Shown here: in pieces, positions 53,985 to 63,807 of the stretch
Layout of the letters: each line of letters starts with the position of its first letter
How positions within the stretch are numbered: the first letter of the stretch is position 1
DNA from: Acinetobacter sp. TR3
GTDB lineage: Bacteria; Pseudomonadota; Gammaproteobacteria; Pseudomonadales; Moraxellaceae
Reading direction: 5' to 3'
DNA length: 64,000 nt
Assembly: GCF_027105055.1 (NCBI RefSeq)
Contig: NZ_CP114264.1
Span: 2,294,001 to 2,358,000, forward strand
Program-made: the position numbers and the translations under genes
Notes under the pieces: generated by a model
Databases searched by the model: none
Told to the model about the DNA's origin: nothing
The model's input: the letters and a program-made list of their open reading frames with translations, nothing else

Positions 53985-54630
53985 ACAATCAGTTTTCGCT
54001 TTAGTCGAAAATTCAATGAAATAAGAATCATTCACATTTAATGCGTATATAAGCTGCGCTGGAAACCGCAATAGAACCCAATATATTACTGTTATATAAA
54101 AATAAAACATGAGTTATTATTTTTTAGTTTACTAAATTTTTTGTCAAAATTATTTCTAATATATTTCAATAACACTCCGCTAAATGTCTAAAAATTAATC
54201 AAAAACTACAATCTTAAATATAGGCGAAAATAATACCCCTCATTTATATATTAAATATCAGGGATCAATAATCTGTTTCCTCATACTAGATACTCACAAA
54301 AAATAAGCTATTTTTTATACAATTAATCGCACCACAATGAATCAATTATGACTCGATATATAAAACTTTTAATCTATTTTTTAATGGATAGTTAATTCTA
54401 AACCCTGAGATATATAGGCTTTTGAATTATGGTAAGTATTTATTTTTTAAGCACCAAAATATAACTCGGATAAAAATTTACTTACAATTGTACTGGTGCT
54501 TCATTTTTTTTATGCACCTCAAACCTGATTTGACATATTATACTCGACCGATGCTGTGATTTTACTCAATTTTTTCTTTGATACTGAATGACTAATTGAC
54601 TGCAATAACGTTATTTTTTATCCCTAAGTA
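53985..54630. other. Divergent gap between sdhC and gltA
   Basis: Very AT-rich, with no supported gene or RNA. It is the control region of two major TCA units and may hold binding sites for global regulators, but none was recognised. Confidence 0.5.
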
Positions 54631-54633
54631 TAA

Positions 54634-54661
54634 TTGACAAAATTTTAGTAGCCACTAATCT
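54634..54661 (+). promoter_or_regulatory. Candidate gltA promoter
   Basis: A perfect TTGACA (54634-54639) lies 16 bases before TAATCT (54656-54661), about 90 bases from the gltA ATG. A second TTGACA lies at 54673-54678 but lacks a good -10 at the right distance. Confidence 0.4.
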
Positions 54662-54750
54662 TATAGCAAATTTTGACACCGTCTGATTCGCATACGACAA
54701 GATTAGGATTTCGAGTCAGATAATCATTCACCAGGACAGGAGATCTTTGA

Positions 54751-56025
54751 ATGTCTGCAGCAACTGGCAAAAAAGCCGTATTACAGCTTGATGGCAAAGA
54801 AATTGAATTACCAATTTACAGCGGTACATTGGGCCCAGATGTAATTGACGTTAAAGATGTATTGGCATCTGGTCATTTTACTTTCGATCCTGGTTTTATG
54901 GCGACAGCTGCTTGCGAATCTAAGATCACATTCATTGATGGTGACAAAGGTGTGTTATTACACCGTGGCTATCCGATTGATCAATTAGCGACTCAAGCAG
55001 ACTATTTAGAAACTTGCTACTTATTATTAAATGGCGAGCTTCCAAATGCTGAACAGAAAGCAGAGTTTGATGCTAAAGTTCGCAACCACACTATGGTTCA
55101 TGACCAAGTAAGCCGTTTCTTTAATGGTTTCCGTCGTGATGCTCACCCTATGGCAATTATGGTTGGTGTAGTAGGTGCATTATCTGCGTTTTATCACAAC
55201 GGTTTAGACATCGAAGATGTTAACCATCGTGAAATTACTGCAATTCGCTTAATCGCGAAAATCCCTACGCTTGCAGCGTGGAGCTATAAGTACACTGTAG
55301 GTCAACCATTCATTTACCCACGTAATGACTTAGGTTATGCAGAAAACTTCTTGCACATGATGTTTGCAACTCCTGCTGATCGTGACTACAAAGTAAATCC
55401 TGTTCTTGCACGTGCAATGGATCGTATCTTTACGCTTCATGCTGACCACGAGCAAAATGCATCTACTTCTACAGTTCGTCTTGCTGGTTCTACTGGTGCG
55501 AACCCATATGCATGTATCTCTGCTGGTATCTCTGCACTTTGGGGACCTGCTCACGGTGGTGCAAACGAAGCTGTACTTAAAATGTTAGATGAAATTGGTA
55601 GCGTAGAAAACGTTGCTGAATTCATGGAAAAAGTGAAGAGCAAAGAAGTTAAACTCATGGGCTTCGGTCACCGTGTTTACAAAAACTTCGATCCACGTGC
55701 GAAAGTCATGAAACAAACTTGTGACGAAGTACTTGAAGCTTTAGGTATCCAAGATCCACAACTTGCTCTTGCAATGGAACTTGAAAGAATTGCGCTTTCT
55801 GATGAATACTTCATCAAGCGTAACTTATATCCAAACGTAGACTTCTATTCAGGTATCATCTTAAAAGCGATTGGTATCCCAACAGAAATGTTTACTGTAA
55901 TCTTCGCGCTTGCACGTACAGTTGGTTGGATCAGCCACTGGTTAGAAATGCACAGCGGTCCTTACAAGATCGGTCGTCCACGTCAGCTTTACACAGGCTC
56001 GACTCAACGCGACATCCAACGTTAA
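54751..56025 (+). CDS. gltA: Citrate synthase
   Basis: Condenses acetyl-CoA and oxaloacetate to citrate, the entry step of the TCA cycle. 424 residues, the length of the hexameric gram-negative type that NADH inhibits. Active-site pieces are visible: [22 protein letters not shown] and [23 protein letters not shown] site 8 bases before the ATG. It is divergent from sdhCDAB and ends in a clear terminator. Confidence 0.98.
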   Translation: MSAATGKKAVLQLDGKEIELPIYSGTLGPDVIDVKDVLASGHFTFDPGFMATAACESKITFIDGDKGVLLHRGYPIDQLATQADYLETCYLLLNGELPNAEQKAEFDAKVRNHTMVHDQVSRFFNGFRRDAHPMAIMVGVVGALSAFYHNGLDIEDVNHREITAIRLIAKIPTLAAWSYKYTVGQPFIYPRNDLGYAENFLHMMFATPADRDYKVNPVLARAMDRIFTLHADHEQNASTSTVRLAGSTGANPYACISAGISALWGPAHGGANEAVLKMLDEIGSVENVAEFMEKVKSKEVKLMGFGHRVYKNFDPRAKVMKQTCDEVLEALGIQDPQLALAMELERIALSDEYFIKRNLYPNVDFYSGIILKAIGIPTEMFTVIFALARTVGWISHWLEMHSGPYKIGRPRQLYTGSTQRDIQR

Positions 56026-56047
56026 TTTTATTTTTAAAATTAATGTT

Positions 56048-56077
56048 AAAAAAGCTGCCAAATGGCAGCTTTTTTAT
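56048..56077 (+). terminator. gltA terminator
   Basis: Perfect stem AAAGCTGCC / GGCAGCTTT (56051-56059 / 56064-56072) and a T run, 25 bases after the stop. Confidence 0.88.
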
Positions 56078-56102
56078 TAGAAACAGTATTCATCAAAATG
56101 AA

Positions 56103-56768
56103 TTAACGCCCCCAATCTACATCTTTTGCATACGGCTCAACCATTTTAATACGCTTTATATTTTCTTTCTCAATTTGAGTTAGACGTGTATCCACATTGG
56201 TATAGCAAGGCATATACCAATCATATTGCGAAAATGTAGTTGCCCAATTTTTGTTCTGAAAAGCATAACCATGACGTGCATAAATTTCATTACGCATATA
56301 TTGCAACTGCCCTAGAGGCACTTGTAAATCAGCATCTTTCAACAAACGCACAGAAGCATCAGGAAACTCACCTTGCCCTTTTGCATATTTACATTGCTGC
56401 GCATTTAAACTAAAAAATTTCGGTTTCACCATTTTCGTTGTAGACAACCACTGAGCTTCAATCGGTGAAGTATTACCCTTATATTCTAAAATAAACTGAC
56501 CAACACTTACCCCCTGTCCAATTTCATTTAAAGTCAAAGTGTGATTCAAGTCAGTTTGCTGAATTTTCCCTTTAAAATTTAGTTGCTTACCATTTAACAG
56601 ACTATAACCTGTAATATCACTGCCTTTTTGCTGCATGAACAAAGAAATTTTTTGCTCATCGTTATATAACCCTGTCCATGAAGGTGCTATTTGAGGGGAT
56701 TGTGCTAAAGTCAGCGTAGTGCTTGATAAAATAGCAATCGCAATTAATAATTGTTTAGGCTTATTCAT
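56103..56768 (-). CDS. YARHG domain-containing secreted protein
   Basis: 221 residues with a signal peptide (MNKPKQLLIAIAILSSTTLTLAQ) and no lipobox. The C-terminal domain has the family core YMRNEIYARHGYAFQNK near 168-186, then an aromatic-rich segment with YDWYMPCYTNVD. Predicted periplasmic; function unknown. It is divergent from a DUF2306 gene. Confidence 0.85.
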   Translation of the reverse strand: MNKPKQLLIAIAILSSTTLTLAQSPQIAPSWTGLYNDEQKISLFMQQKGSDITGYSLLNGKQLNFKGKIQQTDLNHTLTLNEIGQGVSVGQFILEYKGNTSPIEAQWLSTTKMVKPKFFSLNAQQCKYAKGQGEFPDASVRLLKDADLQVPLGQLQYMRNEIYARHGYAFQNKNWATTFSQYDWYMPCYTNVDTRLTQIEKENIKRIKMVEPYAKDVDWGR

Positions 56769-56837
56769 TTTAATGCTCTCATCTAAAAAAACTATTTCAA
56801 TTATTTTGCTTGCACAGCATATCAGTGATCAATATTT

Positions 56838-57494
56838 ATGTGGAAAATACTCAACCGATTCTCTCAATTGATCATCATATTAGTTTTTGGCTATCTATCT
56901 TGGTTAATGCTTAAAATCTGCCTGAATTATTTCCCTTGGTCGGATAGCACCAATTTTTTAGTTCTTAAGCAAGATGTCGTACACACTCAGCCTTGGCGCT
57001 TTGCATTTCAAACTCATGTTATCACTAGCAGCTTGGTATTATTGGCAGGTTTTACCCAATTCTCACATTCAATTCGTAATAACACACCACGTTTACATCG
57101 CTGTGCAGGCTGGCTTTATATTGTTGCAACACTTGGAGCCGCCTTGCCTAGCGGCTTCATTCTTGCAATCTCAGCAAATGGCGGTTTTAGTACCCAAATT
57201 TGCTTTGTGATTCTAGGATTATTATGGGGAACAAGTACCCTATTTGCACTTTATTATGCTTTTGAAAAAAAATGGATTGCACATCGTAACTGGATGATTC
57301 GGAGCTTTGCTTTAGCCTTATCTGCATTAAGCTTAAGAACATGGAAACTTGCACTTTACCAAATTCAACCCTATTGGGATTGGCTTACACCAATCCACAT
57401 TTATCAGCTTGAAGCATGGTTAGGCTGGACGATCAATCTATTAATCGCTGAAATAGTTATTTATTGGCTAACTTTTCGTAAAAAATCTTTTTAG
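56838..57494 (+). CDS. DUF2306 family membrane protein
   Basis: 218 residues, about six hydrophobic helices. The HRCAGWLYIVATLG and HRNWMIRSFALALSALSLR motifs place it in DUF2306 (His-rich membrane proteins thought to bind a cofactor). Function unknown. Its last 4 bases overlap the end of the convergent DUF1289 gene. Confidence 0.85.
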   Translation: MWKILNRFSQLIIILVFGYLSWLMLKICLNYFPWSDSTNFLVLKQDVVHTQPWRFAFQTHVITSSLVLLAGFTQFSHSIRNNTPRLHRCAGWLYIVATLGAALPSGFILAISANGGFSTQICFVILGLLWGTSTLFALYYAFEKKWIAHRNWMIRSFALALSALSLRTWKLALYQIQPYWDWLTPIHIYQLEAWLGWTINLLIAEIVIYWLTFRKKSF

Positions 57495-57982
57495 ATCTCA
57501 TCTTCTTCTAGGGCACGTAACAAGGTTGCACTGATACCATCCGCACGTAACCATGCCAATTCATAACTCGCCTTAGCCAAAGCCAACACACGACGCTCAA
57601 ACTCATCCCAAATGGGTTTAACCTGTGAATCTGTAATGCCTAGCCCACTATCATGTGCCAAATGCTTATTCTTCTCGCAAATTTTCAAAGCATGATACAA
57701 CTTCCGCCCTGTAGTGGCTGTCTCTAAGACACGAATATGTTTACTGTGAATAAAACCTTCAATATGTTGAAGATTGGCGTGAGGTAGCAAAGGCACCAAA
57801 ATTTGATTCAGCTGCGCATCTAAGCGCTTCCACACCATGAGCCTTTGCTCTGGCGTATAAGTATTCCATTGAATCACTTCATGATTGAAACGGCGACAAC
57901 CACGACAAACCAGATCACCAAATACCGTTGAACAACGTCCTGCACAGGGGGTCAATGATGGAATTCGACGATCGTTACTCAA
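57491..57982 (-). CDS. DUF1289 family protein
   Basis: About 163 residues, with the family CxxxC-type cluster near the N-terminus (PCAGRCSTVFGDLVCRGCRRF), followed by W-N-x-Y-TPEQR. The family is taken to bind Fe-S or zinc. The first ATG is seven codons earlier, but the only good ribosome site (AAGGAG) lies inside that extension; the TTG after it (codon 8, 6 bases away) is therefore preferred. Function unknown. Confidence 0.82.
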   Translation of the reverse strand: MSNDRRIPSLTPCAGRCSTVFGDLVCRGCRRFNHEVIQWNTYTPEQRLMVWKRLDAQLNQILVPLLPHANLQHIEGFIHSKHIRVLETATTGRKLYHALKICEKNKHLAHDSGLGITDSQVKPIWDEFERRVLALAKASYELAWLRADGISATLLRALEEDEI

Positions 57983-58091
57983 AACCAACTCCTTTAAAAC
58001 CATATTTGTTTTATGGCTTTCTCGCTTATTTTCAGATTTCGCGCTAAAATGTGCGCCTTATTTTTCTATCTTAATACATTTGGAGTTATCC

Positions 58092-59024
58092 ATGAACGCT
58101 ACTGTAGAACAGCTTGCACCTGTAGAACAGCAAGCGACCAATAATTGGGTTGTTGCGGCACTATATCAATTTAAAGAAGTTTCAGATGCAGCTGACCTGC
58201 AACAACGTCTTTTGAACTTAGTGAAGAGCATCAATTTATGTGGAACTCTGATTGTAGCGTCTGAAGGAATTAATGGAACTGTTGCTGGCGACCGTACCGC
58301 GATTGATACCGTTCATCAATTCCTTTTAAACGAAGGGTTTAATGCAATGGAATATAAAGAGTCTGAAAGCTCTGAGAAACCATTTCGTAAAATGAAAATT
58401 AAACTTAAAAAAGAAATTGTCACTTTAGGTGTTGAAGTTAAACCACGTGATTTAGTGGGTCACTATCTAGACCCTAAAGAATGGAACGATTTAATTAGTC
58501 GTGATGATGTGATCCTGATCGACACTCGTAATGACTATGAATACAAAGCTGGTACATTTAAAGGCGCGATTGATCCGAAAACTGAAAGTTTCCGTGAATT
58601 TCCTGAATATGTAAAACAAAACCTTGAACAACATAAAGACAAAAAAATTGCGATGTTCTGTACAGGCGGTATTCGTTGCGAGAAATCAACGTCTCTACTT
58701 CTACAAGAAGGCTTTAATGAAGTTTATCACCTCAAAGGCGGTATTTTAAAATATCTAGAAGAAACCCCTGCCGAAGAAAGTATGTGGGAAGGTGAATGCT
58801 TCGTATTTGATGGTCGTACGGCGGTGACTCACGGCGTTGAAGAAGGTGAAAATATTAAGTGTCACGCTTGTGGATGGCCACTTACTAAAGTTGAAGCTGA
58901 ATTACCAAGCTATGAACACGGCGTGTCTTGTGTTTACTGTATTGATAAAACTACGGATAAACAAAAAGCTGGCTTCCGTATGCGTCAGTCACAAATTGCA
59001 GCGGCAAAACGCAAACGCCTATAA
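58092..59024 (+). CDS. trhO: tRNA uridine(34) hydroxylase TrhO (rhodanese-like)
   Basis: Oxygen-dependent hydroxylase for U34 in tRNA, part of the 5-hydroxyuridine-type wobble modification. 310 residues: an N-terminal YceA domain, a central rhodanese fold with the active-site Cys loop CTGGIRCEKST, and C-terminal Cys pairs (CHACG, CVYC) fit for a zinc knuckle. GGAG site 6 bases before the ATG. The frame is open 69 codons upstream, but that part lies in the divergent DUF1289 gene and has no ribosome site. Confidence 0.95.
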   Translation: MNATVEQLAPVEQQATNNWVVAALYQFKEVSDAADLQQRLLNLVKSINLCGTLIVASEGINGTVAGDRTAIDTVHQFLLNEGFNAMEYKESESSEKPFRKMKIKLKKEIVTLGVEVKPRDLVGHYLDPKEWNDLISRDDVILIDTRNDYEYKAGTFKGAIDPKTESFREFPEYVKQNLEQHKDKKIAMFCTGGIRCEKSTSLLLQEGFNEVYHLKGGILKYLEETPAEESMWEGECFVFDGRTAVTHGVEEGENIKCHACGWPLTKVEAELPSYEHGVSCVYCIDKTTDKQKAGFRMRQSQIAAAKRKRL

Positions 59025-59041
59025 ATTAGTATAAACATTTA

Positions 59042-59076
59042 ATAAAAAGCCTTAGCTCAAACTAAGGCTTTTTTAT
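59042..59076 (+). terminator. trhO terminator
   Basis: A long stem AAAAGCCTTAG / CTAAGGCTTTT with a CTCAAA loop and T run, just after the stop. Confidence 0.88.
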
Positions 59077-59169
59077 TTTAATCATCAAGATTATTAACCA
59101 ATACATCATTGAGAGTTATTTAGACAACCATTATTCTAAACCCTAACTCACAAATCACATTTAGGCGCT

Positions 59170-59787
59170 ATGGGACTGGAAGACTGGGTATTATCCATCA
59201 TGGAGAAACTAGGATACTTGGGTATCGCATTCTTAATGTTTCTTGATAATATTTTCCCACCGATTCCATCCGAAATCATTATGCCATCCGCAGGTTATAC
59301 TGCGGCAAAAGGTGAACTGACTTTAATCGGAGTGATTATTGCTGGTAGTATCGGCTCACTTCTAGCCGCGGCATTACTGTATTGGATGGGTAGAAAGATC
59401 CCGCAACACCACCTTTTTACTCTTGTAGAACGCTACGGAAAATACCTCCGTATTAGTGTTGCTGATCTTGAAAAATCATTGGTTTGGTTTGAAAAATATG
59501 GACATAGAATCGTTTTTTTTGGTCGTATGGTACCTGCGGTTCGCTCTTTAATTAGTATCCCAGCAGGTATGAGCAAAATGCCTTTTAGTAAGTTCATGGC
59601 TTACAGTGCTGCAGGTACAATTCTTTGGACCACTCTTCTTGCCTATGTTGGCTATCATTTTAGTGAAAATCCAGCATTGATGAGTGCTATTACACAACGT
59701 ATTGGCACTATTATTTTAGCTATTGCAATAGCATACGTACTTTGGTTCTTAATCAAGAAATTCTATTTATCAAAAAATAGTAGATGA
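59170..59787 (+). CDS. DedA family membrane protein
   Basis: 205 residues of a DedA/SNARE-associated family protein with helices at about 15-35, 48-70, 135-160 and 170-195. The family cores FLDNIFPPIPSEIIMP and FFGRMVPAVRSLISIPAGMSKMPF are present. DedA proteins act in lipid scrambling and proton-dependent homeostasis; the precise substrate here is not predictable. An AGG site precedes the ATG. tpm follows after 40 bases on the same strand. Confidence 0.93.
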   Translation: MGLEDWVLSIMEKLGYLGIAFLMFLDNIFPPIPSEIIMPSAGYTAAKGELTLIGVIIAGSIGSLLAAALLYWMGRKIPQHHLFTLVERYGKYLRISVADLEKSLVWFEKYGHRIVFFGRMVPAVRSLISIPAGMSKMPFSKFMAYSAAGTILWTTLLAYVGYHFSENPALMSAITQRIGTIILAIAIAYVLWFLIKKFYLSKNSR

Positions 59788-59827
59788 CATTTTCAACTCT
59801 ATTTAAATGAATACTGAGGTTCAAATA

Positions 59828-60472
59828 ATGCAACATGATTTTTGGCATGACAAATGGCAAAACAATAATATTGGTTTTCATCAAGACCAACCTCACGCCC
59901 TACTCACCCAATATTTTAGATCATTAGATTTAAAGCCTCATGCTCGTATTTTTGTTCCACTTTGTGGTAAAAGTTTAGATATAAGCTGGCTAATAAATCA
60001 GGGTTATCAAATAGTTGGTATTGATCTTAGCCCTATTGCAATCCAAGATCTTATTTCAAATTTAGAGTTGAGTTTTAAAGAGACGGAATCAGGTGAATTG
60101 ACTCACTATCAACATCCTCAAATTGAATTATTCGTTGGTGATTTTTTTCAATTAACAGCACAACAACTTGGGGATATAGATGCTGTTTATGATCGAGCTG
60201 CTCTAATCGCTCTTCCACCACAAATGCGAAGCCAATATACACAACATTTGTTAGACATTACAAAACAAGCACCTCAGCTATTAATTAGCCTTGAATATGA
60301 TCAAAACCTACTTCAAGGACCGCCGTTTTCCGTTCCTGAACATGAATTAACTGAGCATTATGCAACGCATTACCAAATTAAATTATTGGAAACGATAACA
60401 GAGAATCTTAAGGGTAAAGTAATCGCCCATGAAAATGCTTGGTCTCTGAGTAAATCACCACAAATAAACTAA
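59828..60472 (+). CDS. tpm: Thiopurine S-methyltransferase
   Basis: SAM-dependent methyltransferase, bacterial Tpm type, acting on sulfur, selenium and tellurium compounds. 214 residues; MQHDFWHDKWQNNNIGFHQ at the start, the SAM-binding VPLCGKSLDISWLI region and YDRAALIALPP later are typical. The frame opens seven codons earlier, but the ATG used has a GAGG site at 9 bases. Probably co-transcribed with the DedA gene. Confidence 0.9.
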   Translation: MQHDFWHDKWQNNNIGFHQDQPHALLTQYFRSLDLKPHARIFVPLCGKSLDISWLINQGYQIVGIDLSPIAIQDLISNLELSFKETESGELTHYQHPQIELFVGDFFQLTAQQLGDIDAVYDRAALIALPPQMRSQYTQHLLDITKQAPQLLISLEYDQNLLQGPPFSVPEHELTEHYATHYQIKLLETITENLKGKVIAHENAWSLSKSPQIN

Positions 60473-60560
60473 ATAGTGCAGACGCATATCAAAGGATTGA
60501 AAGTGATCTCGACTTGATGCTTCCTCAATCACAAAAACCTTAACTCCCAAACGAGATATA

Positions 60561-60590
60561 AAAAACGTCCTCTAAAGGACGTTTAATATT
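60561..60590. terminator. Terminator between tpm and the YecA-like gene
   Basis: AAACGTCC / GGACGTTT stem (60563-60570 / 60577-60584), about 90 bases after tpm. The tail is T/A rich. Confidence 0.6.
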
Positions 60591-60641
60591 TAATTTGGTG
60601 TCAAATTATGCATTACTTTTGTAACTACATAAGATGTAGCA

Positions 60642-61166
60642 TCACGCAGGCGTATGGTACATGAGATAAATTTCGTTCAAATTATCAGGAATTTCTTCCG
60701 CTAATTCATCCATCAATTGACCATTACGACGGAAAGACTCCATTTGAGGATCTTCTTCATCAATGCCACTAAACACCATAATTGGTAAAGTTAAATCAAC
60801 CAATTGTTCTTCAAACTCTGGAGCAAACCATGCCTCTTCATTCAAGAACATTGCATCAACAAAACCAACGCTCCAATCACCTAAACTTGAATCAACATCT
60901 GCTTCTTCAATTTCAAAAGGGAATTCAATTCCGTTTTCATTGGCTAAATCTTGACGAATAGACTCTAACCAAGCTTTGATTTGTTCAATGATTTCACTAG
61001 GAACTTTCTTTTGGTTACTCTCAAAAAGCTCATCCAACCAACGATCAAATTTTGGACCAACCGCGATAGCACACAAAAAGCCATGAGTCGCTGCAAAATC
61101 TAAACCGTGCTCATTTTGATCACCGTCAAGAAAATTACTCAATAAGTCTAAATCTAATGTGCTCAT
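60642..61166 (-). CDS. UPF0149/YecA-YgfB family protein
   Basis: 174 residues, very acidic, with the YgfB family layout: HGLDFAATHGFLCAIAVGPKF, then DWSVGFVDAMFL and EIYLMYH at the end. Homologues may bind divalent metals. The frame starts four codons earlier at TTG, but a TTGGA site 7 bases before the ATG supports the start chosen. Confidence 0.88.
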   Translation of the reverse strand: MSTLDLDLLSNFLDGDQNEHGLDFAATHGFLCAIAVGPKFDRWLDELFESNQKKVPSEIIEQIKAWLESIRQDLANENGIEFPFEIEEADVDSSLGDWSVGFVDAMFLNEEAWFAPEFEEQLVDLTLPIMVFSGIDEEDPQMESFRRNGQLMDELAEEIPDNLNEIYLMYHTPA

Positions 61167-61243
61167 TTTATGATCCAAATTTTAAATACATCGGCAACAG
61201 CATAACATTTTCAAACATAAAGTCTTAGCAATTTCGCTTCACT

Positions 61244-61444
61244 TTAGTCATCCAAATCATCGTCGTCGAAATCATAATCGAAATCTTTTAATTCTCGTTC
61301 TAAACGGCGTTGAGCGAGTAGATCATCAATCAAACGGCGCTTTTCTAATGATTCTTTGGCACTGATTTTGCCTGATGACTCATCAAAACCAACATCATCC
61401 TCACCGTAGTTATCATCATCTAATTCGAAATCTGTAGAAGACAC
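61244..61444 (-). CDS. Small acidic PA3496-like protein
   Basis: 66 residues, with a very acidic N- and C-terminus and a central KRRLIDDLLAQRRLERELKDFD helix, the pattern of the PA3496 family (proposed envelope integrity factors of Pseudomonas and relatives). It is monocistronic, and divergent from rpoD. Confidence 0.75.
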   Translation of the reverse strand: MSSTDFELDDDNYGEDDVGFDESSGKISAKESLEKRRLIDDLLAQRRLERELKDFDYDFDDDDLDD

Positions 61445-61720
61445 TAACAGTACCTCTAAATGAAAAAATATAAATGGGTCTAGCCGCTATTTATCGGTCT
61501 TATCCAACCTTGTCAAGTTTTATTTGATTTTTTCACTATAAAATGGTGTTTTGTACTTTTTTTAATCGTTTTTTTTGTGTATTTATATTCTAACAATTGT
61601 AAAAATGAAAAAATTCTTGAATAGGAATTCTCTGCTTGAAAAATTATGACACACCCCCATATTTAAGAAACTACAGTTCAATCCAACCTATTTTTTATTT
61701 AAAGCGAGCGGATCAAATCC

Positions 61721-61749
61721 AAAACATTCCTCGTGAATTGTGCTATCAT
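61721..61749 (+). promoter_or_regulatory. Candidate rpoD promoter
   Basis: TGCTATCAT (extended -10; TATCAT at 61744-61749) with AAAACA 17 bases upstream, about 45 bases before the rpoD ATG. The -35 is weak. Confidence 0.4.
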
Positions 61750-61794
61750 GCACGGTTTTTCACCGCCACAGATTCAACAAAAGAGTAAGCAAAG

Positions 61795-63678
61795 ATGAGC
61801 GATATGAATTCCCCTACTTCGCAAGTAGCGGCTCTGATTAGCCGAGGCAAAGAACAAGGTTACTTAACTTACGCTGAGGTTAACGATCATCTACCAGACT
61901 CAATTACGGAAAGTGAGCAGATTGAAGACATCATCCAGATGCTTCAAGACGTTGGTATTCCAGTGCATGAACGTGCACCAGAAACTGATGACACCATGTT
62001 TGGTGAATCTACTGAAGCTGCAGACGAAGTCGCTGAAGAAGAAGCTGCTGCCGTATTAGCATCGGTTGAAAGTGAGCCTGGTCGTACCACTGACCCTGTA
62101 CGTATGTACATGCGTGAAATGGGGACAGTTGAACTTTTAACACGTGAAGGCGAAATTAGCATTGCAAAACGTATCGAAGAAGGTATTCGTGACGTTTTAC
62201 ATTCAATTGCTTATTGGCCAAATGCTGTTGAAGTCGTTTTACAAGAATATAATGACTTTTTAACAGGTGAGCGTCGTCTTGCCGATATTCTTTCTGGCTA
62301 CTTAGACCCAGAAACTGATGATGACATTCCAGAAGTACTGGAAGAAGAAGCAGAACTTGAAGAAGCTGAAAGTGCTTCACCTGCGACAAAAGATGTAAAA
62401 CTTGATGATGATGACGAAGACGAAGAATCTGAAGGTGATGATGATTCTGAAGGTGAATCTGGACCTGACCCTGAAATTGCTAAAGTTCGTTTTTCTGAAC
62501 TAGAAGCTGCTTGGAATGATACAAAAGCAATTGTAGCAAAACATGGTCGTAATAGTGACGAAGCAAAAGCTGCACTAGAAGCTTTAGCTGCTGTCTTTAT
62601 GATGTTTAAATTCACACCACGTTTATTTGACATCATTTCAGAAATGATTCGCGGCACACATGAACAAATTCGTACCAATGAACGTGAAATCATGCGTTAT
62701 GCAGTGCGTCGTGGTCGTATGGATCGTAATCAATTCCGTACAACTTTCCCTGAACAAGAGTCAAATCCAGCTTGGTTAGATGAACAAATCGCGAAAGCCC
62801 CTGCTGAAACCAAAGCACATTTAGAAAAAGTGCGTCCTGACGTATTGGCATTCCAACAGAAGATTGCCGATATTGAGAAAGACCTTGGTTTGAACGTAAA
62901 AGATATCAAAGATATCTCTAAGCGTATGGCAGTTGGTGAAGCAAAAGCACGTCGTGCCAAGAAAGAAATGGTTGAAGCAAACTTACGTTTGGTTATTTCA
63001 ATTGCGAAGAAATATACCAACCGTGGCTTACAATTCCTTGATTTAATTCAAGAAGGTAACATTGGTTTGATGAAGGCTGTAGACAAGTTTGAATATCGTC
63101 GTGGTTATAAATTCTCGACCTATGCAACTTGGTGGATTCGTCAGGCGATTACACGTTCGATTGCCGATCAAGCGCGTACTATTCGTATTCCAGTCCACAT
63201 GATTGAAACGATTAACAAGATCAATCGTGTATCACGTCAACTTCTTCAAGAAATGGGGCGTGAACCGACACCTGAAGAATTAGGTGAACGTCTTGAAATG
63301 GACGAGGTTAAAGTTCGTAAAGTACTTAAAATCGCAAAAGAACCGATTTCGATGGAAACACCGATCGGTGATGATGAAGATTCACATCTTGGTGACTTCA
63401 TTGAGGACTCAAACATCACATCTCCAGTCGACGCTGCGACCTCAGAAGGTTTAAAAGAAGCGACTCGTGAAGTGCTTGAAAATTTAACAGAACGTGAAGC
63501 TAAAGTGTTAAAAATGCGTTTTGGTATCGATATGCCAACCGACCATACTTTAGAAGAAGTGGGTAAACAGTTTGACGTAACACGTGAACGTATCCGTCAG
63601 ATTGAAGCGAAAGCGTTACGTAAACTTCGCCACCCTTCTCGCTCTGAACACTTACGTTCATTCTTGGAAAATGACTAA
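61795..63678 (+). CDS. rpoD: RNA polymerase primary sigma factor (sigma-70)
   Basis: Directs transcription of housekeeping genes. 627 residues: region 1.1 (about 10-80), region 1.2 ([14 protein letters not shown]), an acidic nonconserved insert (about 183-222), region 2 with [10 protein letters not shown]... and [16 protein letters not shown], region 3, and region 4 with [15 protein letters not shown] and the [17 protein letters not shown] helix-turn-helix. Single gene with a hairpin after the stop. Confidence 0.98.
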   Translation: MSDMNSPTSQVAALISRGKEQGYLTYAEVNDHLPDSITESEQIEDIIQMLQDVGIPVHERAPETDDTMFGESTEAADEVAEEEAAAVLASVESEPGRTTDPVRMYMREMGTVELLTREGEISIAKRIEEGIRDVLHSIAYWPNAVEVVLQEYNDFLTGERRLADILSGYLDPETDDDIPEVLEEEAELEEAESASPATKDVKLDDDDEDEESEGDDDSEGESGPDPEIAKVRFSELEAAWNDTKAIVAKHGRNSDEAKAALEALAAVFMMFKFTPRLFDIISEMIRGTHEQIRTNEREIMRYAVRRGRMDRNQFRTTFPEQESNPAWLDEQIAKAPAETKAHLEKVRPDVLAFQQKIADIEKDLGLNVKDIKDISKRMAVGEAKARRAKKEMVEANLRLVISIAKKYTNRGLQFLDLIQEGNIGLMKAVDKFEYRRGYKFSTYATWWIRQAITRSIADQARTIRIPVHMIETINKINRVSRQLLQEMGREPTPEELGERLEMDEVKVRKVLKIAKEPISMETPIGDDEDSHLGDFIEDSNITSPVDAATSEGLKEATREVLENLTEREAKVLKMRFGIDMPTDHTLEEVGKQFDVTRERIRQIEAKALRKLRHPSRSEHLRSFLEND

Positions 63679-63764
63679 TTGATGGGAAGTTTTGAGTGAT
63701 GGTGAGAGCCACCGTTCAAAACTTGAAATTAAACATTCCATCCCCATCTAGTTATTAGATCATA

Positions 63765-63792
63765 AGCGCCTGCACTGATGCAGGCGTTTCAA
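63765..63792 (+). terminator. rpoD terminator
   Basis: Perfect 8-bp stem CGCCTGCA / TGCAGGCG with a CTGA loop. The T run after it is short (TTTC). Confidence 0.6.
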
Positions 63793-63807
63793 ATTAAGAG
63801 GTTGCTC

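Noticed and set aside
53985..54630. Gene or RNA in the sdhC-gltA gap
   Set aside because: Only AT-rich sequence without hairpin terminators, open frames with ribosome sites, or tRNA-like folds was found.
57885..58091. 69-codon N-terminal extension of trhO
   Set aside because: It lies within the divergent DUF1289 gene and lacks a ribosome site; the ATG at 58092 has a clear GGAG and gives the usual protein length.
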